A stretch of 64,000 nt of DNA from Fen-1258 sp041658245 (GCA_041658245.1 JBBAAM010000009.1:14290-78289), one strand, 5' to 3'. Counted from the stretch's first letter, positions 7,846-17,551 are shown. Notes: generated from the sequence alone by a model not told the origin. Made by a program: numbers and translations.

Positions 7846-9084
7846 TTACGATTGACTTAATTCTATTTGATTACTAATTGATTTTGTGCTGCTGATTAAT
7901 CCGACTCTCTTTTCAAAGAAATAGTAAAACGAAAGCGAAAGCAATTCTCCGATTACTCCTGCAATAAGAGCTCCATTGATTTTATGAATCGAGATCAAGA
8001 AATAATTCAGAGGAATACTTACAACCAGTACAGAAATACCTGTGAATAAAATTAATGATTCTTTCTTGATCTTATAGAGAATGTACACTCTAATTGTATA
8101 ATAAAAAATAGGAACAATATATAAAAATGAAAGAAGTGCCATTTGCCAGCTGATATTTATTCCGTAGATTTTTTCGAGTACTAAAGCAAGTGCAATAGTT
8201 ATCGGGACTGAGACAATAAATCCGAACAAAGTAAATCTAAACGAAAATTTTGATAGAGTTCGGCTGTTCATTCTGTATATTTCTTTTAAGTACGGCTGAA
8301 TAATGAAACCGGTAGCTGCATGTATGAGCAAAATATAATTAATTAAGATCTGGTAAACTGCTAAATCATTTTTAGGAAGCAATAGTGCCACAAAATACAA
8401 GTCCAATCTGGATTGAAGCATTCCAATAATACCGAGAAGGAAAAAAATAAATCAGGCAGATAATATTTTTAGATTTATCGAAGTTGAAAAATTAAAATGT
8501 AATATTTTTCTAAAGTATATACCGAAAACGATTAATCTTATTAATTCAATAGTGATAAATACAAATAATAATAATTGAACTGTTATACTTTTATTCGAAA
8601 CAATAATTATCGAAATTGAAATTAATGAAAGCGTTATTTCCACTAGTAAAAAGAATTTCATCTTCTTGTAGAATAGAATTAGAACTTCAAAAGATCGGTT
8701 GAAGAAAATTATTAACTGCCATAATATGAGCAGAAATTTGATATCGCTGGGTATTTGTAATATTAGAATTATTAGAGCGACAATTATCAATAACGGTAAT
8801 CTGGCTTTTAAGTTCTCAAACCAATTCGTCGCTACTTTAGGATTGTCTAAAGAAAATTCTCTCAATAGATATTGTTTGCTTCCCCAACTGATTAATTGAG
8901 CTCCGAGATTAAAAATGATAAGGTATGAAACGAGTTCACCCCAAACAGAAAAAGATGAGAATTTTATTACGAGAAACGAGATAAGACTGTTCAAAGCAAG
9001 GGGCACAACATTCCGCCCGGAGTTGATTAAAACTAAACTTAATCTTTTCTTCCACTTGATATATTTTTTGGAATATTTATGCAT
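7846..9084 (-). pseudogene. Wzx-like polysaccharide flippase interrupted by an in-frame TGA
   Basis: Two open segments, 9084-8455 and 8451-7846, are in the same frame and separated only by TGA at 8452-8454. Together they give a protein of about 412 aa with some twelve hydrophobic helices, the usual size and shape of a Wzx/MATE-type O-antigen flippase. Segments such as SFSVWGELVSYLI and GIIGMLQSRLDLYFVALLL are typical. The stop falls where the context (ILSA-stop-FIFFLLGIIG) makes tryptophan (TGG) the likely ancestral codon, so one transition would restore the gene. Other tryptophans in the gene use TGG. It may be a real loss, a sequencing or assembly error, or readthrough. It is the head of an operon with a radical SAM and a methyltransferase gene. 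Confidence 0.8.
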
Positions 9085-9139
9085 GAACTTTCTATTTTTA
9101 AGTATTGTTAAGTAATGATAGAGAACAAATTACTTATTA

Positions 9140-10402
9140 ATGAAACTCAAATCGAAGATATACATAGATAAATTAGTCGGGATACCCATTGTTTTTTCCC
9201 TCAATCTGATATTTCGATTTTTCTTACAATTCAAACAAGAAATGGAGCCGGATAATTCAACAATAAAAAAAATTGTTGTCTGTAAGTTCATGGGAATGGG
9301 AAGCATTATACAGAGTACATCCTTATTAATGACTTTGAAAAACAACTTCCCTAATGCACAGATAGTTTTCGTTACTGCGCCTAAAAATCATTCGTTACTT
9401 CAAAGCTTCCCTTTTGTTGATAAGATACTAATAGTTAATGATAATACAATTCTTAGTCTTTTCTCAAGTTCTATAAAAACAGTGTTTGATCTATGGATTA
9501 ACAAAGCAGATCTATTTATAGATCTGGAGATTTATTCTTACTTCAGTACATTGTTTACAGTCTTCTGTTTTCCAAAGTACAAATTCGGTTTCTACAGAAA
9601 AGAATCGCGGATTCAGCTTGGGGTATATTCCAAAATGATCTACTTTAATACGAAAGTGCCGGTGAATAATATTTATCTTCAAGCGGCAAAACTTCTTAAA
9701 TGCGATTCAACTGTTACTGAGCTATATAACTACCGGCATCTTTTTGAAACTGATTCTGCTTCCTTAAACAACAAACTTGATAAAATAATTGATCCTTGCA
9801 AAGAATACATTGTTATTAACCCCAATGCTTCTGACCTTAGAATAGAAAGACGTTGGGATAGCAAAAACTATATTGAACTGATAAAAAGAATTCTTGTAAA
9901 TTTTCCCGATAAGTTAATCGTTCTCATTGGATCATCGGAAGAAGTTGAGTATGTTGAAAATATATTTCAAGCAATAGACAATAAATATCAATCAAAAATA
10001 ATTAATACTGCCGGTGAATTATCTCTTATGGAACTTATCGCGTTAATTCGTAAAAGTTGCTTAATGATCACAAATGATACCGGTCCGCTGCATATTGCTT
10101 TTGCACTGAACAAGAAAATAATTGCATTGTTCGGCCCTTGCTCTCCTTCGGATTACAACAACCAGCAAAATGTATTTTTTATTTATAAGAATATTTATTG
10201 CAGTCCTTGTGTTCATCACTTTTCTATTTCGCCGTGTAAAGGCGATAACCAATGTATGAAGCTAATAATAACTGATGAAGTAATGACCGCCGTAAATAAT
10301 ATTTTTAAGAATAAATTATTAACAAACAATGCTAATTCTGAAATTCAATATACTTTTGTCGAAAAGAATTTTCCTTTTGGTATTGTTAAGAGGGGGCGTT
10401 AA
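9140..10402 (+). CDS. Glycosyltransferase family 9 (heptosyltransferase-like)
   Basis: The 420-aa protein follows the GT9 plan. The N-terminal lobe has IVVCKFMGMGSIIQSTSLL (about residues 45-63), where GT9 enzymes hold the catalytic acid region. The C-terminal nucleotide-sugar lobe has INPNASDLRIERRWDSKNY and the signature MITNDTGPLHIAFAL followed by IIALFGPCSP. It probably transfers a heptose or other sugar to lipid A core or a related glycolipid at the inner face of the cytoplasmic membrane. A hydrophobic stretch near the start could anchor it. It is transcribed divergently from the flippase operon (55 bases apart) and its end overlaps the end of the GT87 gene by 17 bases. Confidence 0.87.
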   Translation: MKLKSKIYIDKLVGIPIVFSLNLIFRFFLQFKQEMEPDNSTIKKIVVCKFMGMGSIIQSTSLLMTLKNNFPNAQIVFVTAPKNHSLLQSFPFVDKILIVNDNTILSLFSSSIKTVFDLWINKADLFIDLEIYSYFSTLFTVFCFPKYKFGFYRKESRIQLGVYSKMIYFNTKVPVNNIYLQAAKLLKCDSTVTELYNYRHLFETDSASLNNKLDKIIDPCKEYIVINPNASDLRIERRWDSKNYIELIKRILVNFPDKLIVLIGSSEEVEYVENIFQAIDNKYQSKIINTAGELSLMELIALIRKSCLMITNDTGPLHIAFALNKKIIALFGPCSPSDYNNQQNVFFIYKNIYCSPCVHHFSISPCKGDNQCMKLIITDEVMTAVNNIFKNKLLTNNANSEIQYTFVEKNFPFGIVKRGR

Positions 10403-11663
10403 CCTCATTTATTTTCTCTTCCATTGATAGCAGAAACCACACAGTAGTAAAGAAAAATAGAACCATTAGCCACAAGTGATAATATAGAAAAAACAAACCG
10501 AATGAATCAATTCTTGTTTTATTTACAGCAAATGAAACAAATCCTGTTACAACATAAAGTGCGATGAAAATTAAACTATAAGTGTGTTTCTTTTCAAGGA
10601 ACGAAATATCAATTAATAATAGTGCCGGCAACGATAAAAGCAAAAGATGATAGCTCGCTGAAGCTGGTGATAAGACAAAAACTATAATACATGAAAGTGA
10701 AATTCCCTTAGATATAAATTGTTTATCATTTCTAATTTTTATCATAGCATAAGAAGATAAAGAAATGAAAAATAAATAGATGAATACTTTAACAAATGAG
10801 AGTAAGAATGGACTATTGATAAGCGGTATCGGGTTCTCGATAGGATCATAAACAAATATATTTAGTAAAAGCGAATTCCATGACTGAAACTGAACTGCAT
10901 ATTTAGATTGGCTGGAAAGTTCTCCATTTAAATGAGAAAAGAAAACTTTGTTAATAAATTCAATATAGAGATCCACACCGAAAAAGAATAATGCTATTAG
11001 ATTAATCAAAAAGATCACCAATAATAAAGTCACAACTGTTTTGCTTTTCTTTTTAATCAGAAGTGCGGGTATAAATATCAATGGAAAATACTTTATCGCT
11101 GCACCGATCCCCCAGAATGTTCCGCTCATGATCTCTTTTTCCGATTTTATAAAGTAGTAACCGAGAGTTATTAGAAAAAGAAGAATTAAGTAAAACTGAC
11201 CAAGAAGAAAATTATTTATTAGAGCCGTTCCGGAAAGAAGAATAAAATTCATAGACATTATAAAACCGAAATTTGAAACCTTCCGAAATAATAGAGCCGT
11301 AAAAAATAAAACGATTATATTCAAGAGAAGATAAATCCTTTTAGCCGTTAGCGGATTAAAGAGCGCTTCCGGAATCATCACAAAAACAGTTGGAGGAGGA
11401 AATGGAGAGAACTTCCCAATCTCATCTATCCCATATTCGTTAATCTTCTGCTGAAACCACTTATCATCATATATTTTGGATAAATCCTTACCATCAAGAA
11501 GTAATTTAGATGAAGTGTAATAGTTAGGAAAATCCGAATTGAGATTTGACCAGGCGGGAATAATTCCATAGCGGAAATGGAATAGACCAAGGATGATCAA
11601 AAGAATTATTGAGAAATATTTTGGCGGTTTAATAAATAAATTAACTAAGAAATATTTAGTCAA
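10386..11663 (-). CDS. GT87-family (DUF2029) membrane mannosyltransferase-like protein
   Basis: The 425-aa protein is highly hydrophobic with about ten or more membrane helices. It has the GT87/GT-C pattern: an early acidic site in an extracytoplasmic loop (NLNSDFPNYYTSSKLLLDG, residues about 40-60) and YDDKWFQQKINEYG, then FSPFPPPTVFVMIPEALF. Such enzymes use polyprenyl-phosphate sugars, often mannose, on the periplasmic side. Translation starts at TTG, overlapping the preceding radical SAM gene by 8 bases, which implies coupling; no in-frame ATG lies nearby. It is the last gene of the GT4 - nucleotidyltransferase - radical SAM - GT87 operon. Confidence 0.8.
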   Translation of the reverse strand: MTKYFLVNLFIKPPKYFSIILLIILGLFHFRYGIIPAWSNLNSDFPNYYTSSKLLLDGKDLSKIYDDKWFQQKINEYGIDEIGKFSPFPPPTVFVMIPEALFNPLTAKRIYLLLNIIVLFFTALLFRKVSNFGFIMSMNFILLSGTALINNFLLGQFYLILLFLITLGYYFIKSEKEIMSGTFWGIGAAIKYFPLIFIPALLIKKKSKTVVTLLLVIFLINLIALFFFGVDLYIEFINKVFFSHLNGELSSQSKYAVQFQSWNSLLLNIFVYDPIENPIPLINSPFLLSFVKVFIYLFFISLSSYAMIKIRNDKQFISKGISLSCIIVFVLSPASASYHLLLLSLPALLLIDISFLEKKHTYSLIFIALYVVTGFVSFAVNKTRIDSFGLFFLYYHLWLMVLFFFTTVWFLLSMEEKINEVNAPS

Positions 11664-13122
11664 CTTGACCTTCGATTTTCCTTAATATAAAAGGATCAAA
11701 GATTGTTTGCGGCAAGTAATAAAAATAAGATAAAGCGATTTTGCTAGAAGAAACATTTAGCTTAAAAGGATTTCTCAATAATGATTTAATGGTTAGCAGT
11801 GCTTTTTTACTTCTATAAATTCTATGAATAAAATGATGAAGCCGTTTATAATAATCCGGATTGAAAGTATTTCTGAACATCATCGCAAGATCATCCGAAT
11901 CCTTCCAGTTAGTTTTTGTTTTAAGATCATTTTTTACCAAATCATAAAATTTTGTCCCCGGTAACGGATATGAGACAGAAATACCAATATCATCAGGCAT
12001 TAGTTCTTTAATCATTTCAATCGTACTTCTAATATCTTCTTTTGTTTCACCCAAGTAGCCGAGTTGTATAAAGAAAGCAACTTTGATCTTTTTCTCTTTC
12101 AACAATTTTGCCGCTTTGTATATTTGCTCAACAGTTGTTCCCTTCTCCATTGCATCAAGAATTTTTTGCGAACCGGATTCTGCGCCAACCCAAACAGTTT
12201 CTGCACCAGATTGATAAAGTGAATCAATATTATTTTCGTTAAGAAGAAGATCAACGCGTGATTGAATCTTATACTTAAATTTTAATTTTTTCTTTTTGAC
12301 TAAATTGTTGAATTCATTTACCCAGCCCGGCTTTAATCCAAATATGTCATCACAAAACCAAAAATGATCAGGTTTGAATTTATCTAGAAGATACTCAATC
12401 TCATCAACAACATTCTGCGGCGAACGAGAGTTATATCTGTTTCCATAAATCGGTTTTGCACACCAATTACATTTGAACGGACATCCTCTTGTAGTTGCAA
12501 GATTTAATGAAAAATAACCGTGTTTATCCGTCCATATTTTTCTGTACTTCTCAATATCAATTAATTCCCATGCAGGAAATGGCAGTTGATCAAGATCCGT
12601 TAGTATTTCTCTTTTGGGTGTGTAGATTGTTTTTCCACCGGAGCGGAAAGCAATCCCTTTTATTTCTGATAATTTATTATTTCCTTCTTCGAGAGATTTA
12701 ATTAGTTCCTTTAATGTTGCTTCACCTTCGCCAATAACAACAAAGTCCGCCCCGTTGTCTAAGTATTTTTCATAATGATCTGAAGAATCAGAACTAGAGA
12801 TTATTACTTTGCACCCAAAGTCTTTTCCGATTTTTGATATTTGGAAAGCGGCTTCGCGCATTTTACTTAAGCACATCTTTGTTAAATAATTAAAGCCATC
12901 ATCGTAAATAATTAGGTAATTCGGCTTAACTCTTTTTAGCAATGGAATTATATCATTAACGGATTCGGCAAGATTTGTATCAAACAATGAAACATCATAA
13001 CCCGCTTCTCTCATAGAGGAAATGGCATACAGTGTTCCAAGAGGCGGGTAAGGTTGTTTTGTCTCCCACTGTTTAGGATCAAATTTATAGAAGTATGAAT
13101 GTGTAAATAAGAGCCTAGTCAT
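11656..13122 (-). CDS. B12-binding-domain radical SAM enzyme (second copy, distinct)
   Basis: The 488-aa protein has an N-terminal B12-binding domain (ISSMREAGYDVSLFDTN, GADFVVIGEGEATLKELI; residues about 30-160). The radical SAM core begins at TTRGCPFKCNWCAKPIYG (CxxxCxxC, about residue 212) and continues with FWFCDDIFG, VWVGAESGSQKILDAM and FIQLGYLGETKEDI. It shares domain order with the enzyme at 6.3-7.8 kb but is clearly diverged. Class B radical SAM enzymes usually methylate carbon or phosphinate centres or build lipids. It lies between a nucleotidyltransferase-fold gene (21 bases upstream) and a GT87 gene it overlaps, so its product is probably part of a glycan or lipid-carrier pathway. 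Confidence 0.86.
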   Translation of the reverse strand: MTRLLFTHSYFYKFDPKQWETKQPYPPLGTLYAISSMREAGYDVSLFDTNLAESVNDIIPLLKRVKPNYLIIYDDGFNYLTKMCLSKMREAAFQISKIGKDFGCKVIISSSDSSDHYEKYLDNGADFVVIGEGEATLKELIKSLEEGNNKLSEIKGIAFRSGGKTIYTPKREILTDLDQLPFPAWELIDIEKYRKIWTDKHGYFSLNLATTRGCPFKCNWCAKPIYGNRYNSRSPQNVVDEIEYLLDKFKPDHFWFCDDIFGLKPGWVNEFNNLVKKKKLKFKYKIQSRVDLLLNENNIDSLYQSGAETVWVGAESGSQKILDAMEKGTTVEQIYKAAKLLKEKKIKVAFFIQLGYLGETKEDIRSTIEMIKELMPDDIGISVSYPLPGTKFYDLVKNDLKTKTNWKDSDDLAMMFRNTFNPDYYKRLHHFIHRIYRSKKALLTIKSLLRNPFKLNVSSSKIALSYFYYLPQTIFDPFILRKIEGQVD

Positions 13123-13143
13123 TTTGCAAATTCAAATATTCTT

Positions 13144-14013
13144 TTAAGTAATAAATATTTTATTTCTTTCGATGGAATATCTGTTCCACTCTTTATGGAA
13201 TTCGTTAATAACCTTCATTCGGTAATCATTAGTGTGAAGTTTAATTACATGTTCATCTAACAGAACTGACCCGTCTTTAGCCAGAGCTAAGTATTTTTTA
13301 TAATGGAAACGATACAAAAAATATATCATAATATTGAACGGTCGGAAAAAGGAATAAAGAAAAGAACTTTGTAAACGTTTTGATTCCGGGATAATAAAAT
13401 TCGGATAATGTTTTTTTACCCAATCGTTACTGCTTAAAAAGTAACGTAAATAATCTGCATTCTTAAATGGTTTCAAAGCTATTATCTGATGAGCCGTAAA
13501 AAGATCGCGCTGCAATTGAATTTGTATCGCTTTTTCATCAACCAAATAATTTACACAAAGAATTTTTCGCGATCTAAATATGAGTGAAATAACGTGGATA
13601 ATTAAATAAACTATATAAACGGTATAAGGTTTTGTTATTATAAAAAGGTCAATGTCTTCATGATTTTCAATTCCATAGTTCGCTGTTCCGCCGCTGAAAG
13701 CAATCGCCGATACAAAAGGAACTCTATTTAATAAATTCAATAGCTTTTGAGTTAGTTTACTGTTTATTGGTTTGTTTTTGCGTGTATACAAAGTTTCAAT
13801 TTCTTTATTAAGATAGATCATGTCATCTGAGATTAAGATTTTCTCTTTATCCAGTAAAGATTTTACTGTTTTATCTAGTTCATGCTTGGATACTTTTTGT
13901 TCAAGTAAAAAAGTATGAAGAACGTGTAAATTAACACCGCTATTAAATAGTTTGTAATATAAAAGCGTTTTTTCAACCGCTTTTTCAATATCATTGTTAA
14001 AAATATCAGACAA
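13144..14013 (-). CDS. Nucleotidyltransferase-fold protein of unknown role
   Basis: The 289-aa protein has an N-terminal winged-helix-like region (about residues 1-75) and the pol-beta-type motif FSGGTANYGIENHEDIDLFIIT (a GG/GS-type turn then DxD, about residues 103-124). The motif includes the two metal-binding aspartates. A hydrophobic segment (about 130-148) and a basic C-terminal half follow. The fold transfers nucleotides to sugars, antibiotics, RNA or proteins. Similar genes sit beside B12-type radical SAM genes in glycan clusters, but their reaction is not known to me. The start is a TTG one base after the stop of the GT4 gene. Function should be left open. Confidence 0.65.
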   Translation of the reverse strand: MSDIFNNDIEKAVEKTLLYYKLFNSGVNLHVLHTFLLEQKVSKHELDKTVKSLLDKEKILISDDMIYLNKEIETLYTRKNKPINSKLTQKLLNLLNRVPFVSAIAFSGGTANYGIENHEDIDLFIITKPYTVYIVYLIIHVISLIFRSRKILCVNYLVDEKAIQIQLQRDLFTAHQIIALKPFKNADYLRYFLSSNDWVKKHYPNFIIPESKRLQSSFLYSFFRPFNIMIYFLYRFHYKKYLALAKDGSVLLDEHVIKLHTNDYRMKVINEFHKEWNRYSIERNKIFIT

Positions 14014-14014
14014 T

Positions 14015-15103
14015 TCATTTATCCTTGATTTTTCTTTCGATGGCTGTTAATAATTTATTTAACTGGTTTTGCATCAACTCCGGCGAGAATTTAATCGTAT
14101 CGTTAATTTTTCGTTCATCAAGCATTATCAGCAACTTATCAAAACCTTTTTTAAGATCTATTGAATCTGTAGCGCTAAATTTAATTGAATACGAACCTGA
14201 AATTTCTTCTGTCCCAGAACCAGAACTACATAGAATGGGTAATCCATAATGCATTGCTTCAAGTACAGGAAATCCAAATCCTTCTACAAAACTTGCATGA
14301 ACAAATGCCGAAGCACCAGTATATAGCTCGTGAAGTTCCTCTTCTGAAACATATCCTAGAAATTCAATATCAGGATGATTAGCATAATTCAAGAACAAAT
14401 TATGGATCTCTTTAGAACTTGCCCATACTTCTCCGGCAAGTTTCAGCTTGATATTTAATCCGTTTTCTTTATTCCAATCAATAAAATTTTTTATTAAAAA
14501 GGATAAATTTTTCCGAGGTTCAATATGCCCAACGTATAAAAAGTATGGATGATTTTTACACTTATTAGTAACTAATTGATTATTGTCTTTTTGGGCTGAA
14601 GTTAAATATGCTTGTAGAAGATAAATCTCATTTTCCCTAACTCCAAGATATTTATTAATACATCTTTTAGAATATTCACTAATAGTAATAATTACTGGGT
14701 TCTTCTTTAGAGTTTGTTTTAATTGATTCTTGTAAAATAGAACAAACGCTTTTGAATAAAAATGTGGATGAGAGATAAATGATAAATCATGAATAACTAT
14801 TGCTGCTGGTTTACTAAAATTAGCCGGCATTAGATAATTTGGGAAAATACCGCAATCAACTTTTTCGTGATTCATTTGAGATGCAAGCAAATACTTTCTA
14901 TAAAGATGTCTATAAATTCCGCCTCTTTTGATAAATGGTAATGAATTAAAAAATTTATTTTTTACTAGATAATTTTGTGAACCGTGCGAAAATGTTTTTA
15001 TTGTATGATTCGTTTTGCGTAATGTATCAAGAAGACACTTAATATATTTTGAAGTGCCTGTTGATCTGATTCCCACTGCCGATGTATCTAAACCTATGAT
15101 CAT
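14015..15103 (-). CDS. Glycosyltransferase family 4 (GT-B)
   Basis: The 362-aa protein is a complete GT4 enzyme. The N-terminal lobe starts MIIGLDTSAVGIRSTGTSKY with the glycine-rich acceptor loop, and IVIHDLSFISHP lies near residue 105. The C-terminal lobe carries FLYVGHIEPRKNLSFLI (about 190-206) and the nucleotide-sugar motif ASFVEGFGFPVLEAMHYG (EX7E type, about 270-287). It would add a sugar, commonly mannose or another hexose, from a nucleotide donor at the cytoplasmic membrane. It is the first gene of the four-gene minus-strand operon ending with the GT87 gene. Confidence 0.9.
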   Translation of the reverse strand: MIIGLDTSAVGIRSTGTSKYIKCLLDTLRKTNHTIKTFSHGSQNYLVKNKFFNSLPFIKRGGIYRHLYRKYLLASQMNHEKVDCGIFPNYLMPANFSKPAAIVIHDLSFISHPHFYSKAFVLFYKNQLKQTLKKNPVIITISEYSKRCINKYLGVRENEIYLLQAYLTSAQKDNNQLVTNKCKNHPYFLYVGHIEPRKNLSFLIKNFIDWNKENGLNIKLKLAGEVWASSKEIHNLFLNYANHPDIEFLGYVSEEELHELYTGASAFVHASFVEGFGFPVLEAMHYGLPILCSSGSGTEEISGSYSIKFSATDSIDLKKGFDKLLIMLDERKINDTIKFSPELMQNQLNKLLTAIERKIKDK

Positions 15104-15622
15104 AGTAAGACATTATATTTAATATTTTATTAACAAATTAACAGATGTTTTCATCTATAGGAGAATAAAGTTCATGAATTAATAAACATATTTTATTATT
15201 AAAAAATTCAAAGATTGCTAATTCATTAATCGGATTGTTTTACTTATAATCTAATAAAAGAAATAAAAAGCCCAAAAAAAAATCGAAACTTTTCGGAGAG
15301 TTTGTGAATCTCCTCCTGTGCAATCCAAAACCTCATCCCAACAAACAGCACTTAATTCCTATTTTAATTTATATTTCTGTCTTCCTTAAAACAACATATC
15401 AAAACTCATTATGTCTAAATCTTTACTCTCTTTCTGCCTTTGTTTCCTTAAGACAAGACTCAACTAAAACCTAAATACCTAAACAATTTGTGATAATATA
15501 GTACCATTCCTTATCCAACCTTTCGTCGTGACAAAGTCTAATCTTCTTTTCTTGAGGTGGTCAATTATAATTGTGAATTATTTTATCTGCAAGGAGTTTT
15601 GGATATGGACAATCATTTGATA
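15104..15622. other. Intergenic gap between polysaccharide cluster and glucan locus
   Basis: This 519-base stretch must contain the promoter of the GT4 operon (right to left) and the 3' end signals of the GH144 transcript. The middle is pyrimidine-rich with no convincing coding potential. At 15591-15605 on the plus strand a good ribosome site (AAGGAG) precedes an ATG that opens only 16 codons running antisense into the GH144 gene end. It may be the start of a gene lost when the glucan locus was joined here. No repeat or tRNA is recognised. Confidence 0.5.
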
Positions 15623-17551
15623 CTATTTCATCAAGACCATTTTACCGGTTGCTGAATATTCTTCGGCTTGTATTCTGTAAAAATATATTCCCGATGTTAA
15701 TTGTTTTCCATTAGAAATTTTTTCAGTATTAAATGTTATGTTGTGCTCACCGGGCTGCTGTTCTTCATTGACAAGTGTTGCTATTTCTTTTCCAAGAGTG
15801 TCATACACTCTCAATCGTACATGACTGATCACAGATAACTGATAACGGATAATAGTCGTTGGATTAAATGGGTTGGGGAAATTTCCTTCTAGTATAAATT
15901 CAGTTGGGATTTTTTTTTTATCAATTACATCAGAAGGATCTACAAAGAAAGGAATTTTAGGAAGAGCCGCTTTCACATCCGGGTCTGCCATGAAAAGTTT
16001 CCACAACAACTGTGAGCGGTAATTTTCTATCATACAAATTATTGGTCCTTGATCAATAGCCAGATAGTCATCATTGAACCAAAACTTACTTACGTTGAAT
16101 GCATCCTTAAATCCAAAGTCACCCCATACTGCGCTGCCGTGAACTCTATAAAAATATTTAATTGCATTCAACGCTAAGTTTTCATTTTCATACAGGAAGT
16201 AAGGCATTGAACTGATAGCAGCTGTTGGTGCAATTGTTCCGTTATCATTTACACCTGGTTCATGTGCCAAATAGCCGACACCGGGAATACTATTACTTGC
16301 GGTTAACCCCCAGCAGTTTTCATTGTAACCGGCAAACTTTTTTGGGTTCTCAATACAGTAAGCGCGGTTGATCATTGTCTGATTGAAATTATTGACAAAA
16401 TAATTTGCATACCAATCTCTTTTACCACGCGGATCAAATCCTAAAAAAGAATAATGAGTAAAGAAAAGCGGCCCGCCATAATTACTTCCAACAGAAAGTT
16501 GATAACCATATTTAGCTTGACCAGTATATCTAATATTAGGGTTATTACCCTCATTTCCCCATCCACTTTTATAAAAGGCAGGCAAGATAGAATGCGTGGG
16601 TGAAGCCACCGCAAGAAAATATGTAATCATTGTTTCGTTCCAACCATGAAAAATAAAAGATCCATTTTCCGGAATATTAAACTGATAAGTCGGCGACCAA
16701 TTCCAATGTAAGCCGGTTGAACCACCTCGGTAAAAATCCCAATCTATACCCTCCCAAATTTGTTTAATCGTATTTCTGATTTGATCTTCATTGACGTTTT
16801 GCATGTTGAAATATTGCTTTGCTGCGAGAAGACCTTGAATCATGAATGAAGTCTCAACGATATCCCCACCATCTTGGTAATTCCCAAACCTCACTACTTT
16901 ACCTGTAGTTCCGTTGAACCAATGCGGAAAAGCTCCGTGGAATTTATCAATTTTAGTTGCAAGGAAATCAACAATCTTTTTCATTCTTGCAACGCCTTGA
17001 TCTCGCGTAATAAATCCTCTTTCGATACCGACAAGAATTGCCATCACACCAAAACCGCCGCCGCCGATAGTATTTGTAATATCACTTTCATTTGGCTGCC
17101 AGCGTTCCCGTGCAATCCCCGAATTTGGATCTCCCCAATCCCAGAAATATCTAAACGTTCCTCGCTGAGTCATATCTAGAAATTCAGTGTCTGTCATTGG
17201 ATGAGTAAATGTTGTAAGCTCTGCGCTCATTAGTGACTCATTGTTAGAAAAATCGTAAGCAGTCATTTTATATTTATTCGCAACAGAAACATTGCCGATC
17301 CATTCCGAAAAAAATGATCTGTATTTTTTTACATTAGCTAGGAACTTGAATGAAGAACCATCCCACTTATAAATTTTATATCCGGCAAGATCAGTTTCGG
17401 TGTTAAGCTGCCAGATTATATCAATATGCTGTTCGTAAGAAATAGATTGAATTCCTTGAGGAGTCGAGGGCGGAGTTGTATCCTGAGCAAAGTTGAGTTG
17501 CACGTTTGTTAGTGAAAAAACTGTAAGTAATAGAAAATTTCTACTAGTCAT
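15623..17551 (-). CDS. GH144-type endo-beta-1,2-glucanase ('glucoamylase' PF10091 family) with FnIII and CTD
   Basis: The 642-aa protein has a signal peptide, an N-terminal fibronectin-III-like domain (TPPSTPQGIQSISYEQHIDI..., about 27-115) and the (alpha/alpha)6-barrel glucoamylase-like domain (about 120-545). The barrel carries GTFRYFWDWGDPNSG, DGGDIVETSFMIQGLLAA, GTIAPTAAISSMPYF and LAIDQGPIICMIENYRS. A CTD beginning LEGNFPNPFNPTT follows (about 560-642). The family contains the GH144 endo-beta-1,2-glucanases first characterised from Chitinophaga. The CTD indicates type IX export to the surface. It would cut long beta-1,2-glucan (as in cyclic glucans of Rhizobium/Agrobacterium) outside the cell. 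A second GH144 lies 123 bases upstream. Catalytic residues were not assigned. Confidence 0.82.
   Translation of the reverse strand: MTSRNFLLLTVFSLTNVQLNFAQDTTPPSTPQGIQSISYEQHIDIIWQLNTETDLAGYKIYKWDGSSFKFLANVKKYRSFFSEWIGNVSVANKYKMTAYDFSNNESLMSAELTTFTHPMTDTEFLDMTQRGTFRYFWDWGDPNSGIARERWQPNESDITNTIGGGGFGVMAILVGIERGFITRDQGVARMKKIVDFLATKIDKFHGAFPHWFNGTTGKVVRFGNYQDGGDIVETSFMIQGLLAAKQYFNMQNVNEDQIRNTIKQIWEGIDWDFYRGGSTGLHWNWSPTYQFNIPENGSFIFHGWNETMITYFLAVASPTHSILPAFYKSGWGNEGNNPNIRYTGQAKYGYQLSVGSNYGGPLFFTHYSFLGFDPRGKRDWYANYFVNNFNQTMINRAYCIENPKKFAGYNENCWGLTASNSIPGVGYLAHEPGVNDNGTIAPTAAISSMPYFLYENENLALNAIKYFYRVHGSAVWGDFGFKDAFNVSKFWFNDDYLAIDQGPIICMIENYRSQLLWKLFMADPDVKAALPKIPFFVDPSDVIDKKKIPTEFILEGNFPNPFNPTTIIRYQLSVISHVRLRVYDTLGKEIATLVNEEQQPGEHNITFNTEKISNGKQLTSGIYFYRIQAEEYSATGKMVLMK

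Noticed and set aside
8452..8454. TGA read as tryptophan through an alternative genetic code
   Set aside because: TGA terminates several intact genes here (for example cblS and the ROK kinase) and Trp is encoded by TGG throughout, so a genome-wide code change is excluded.
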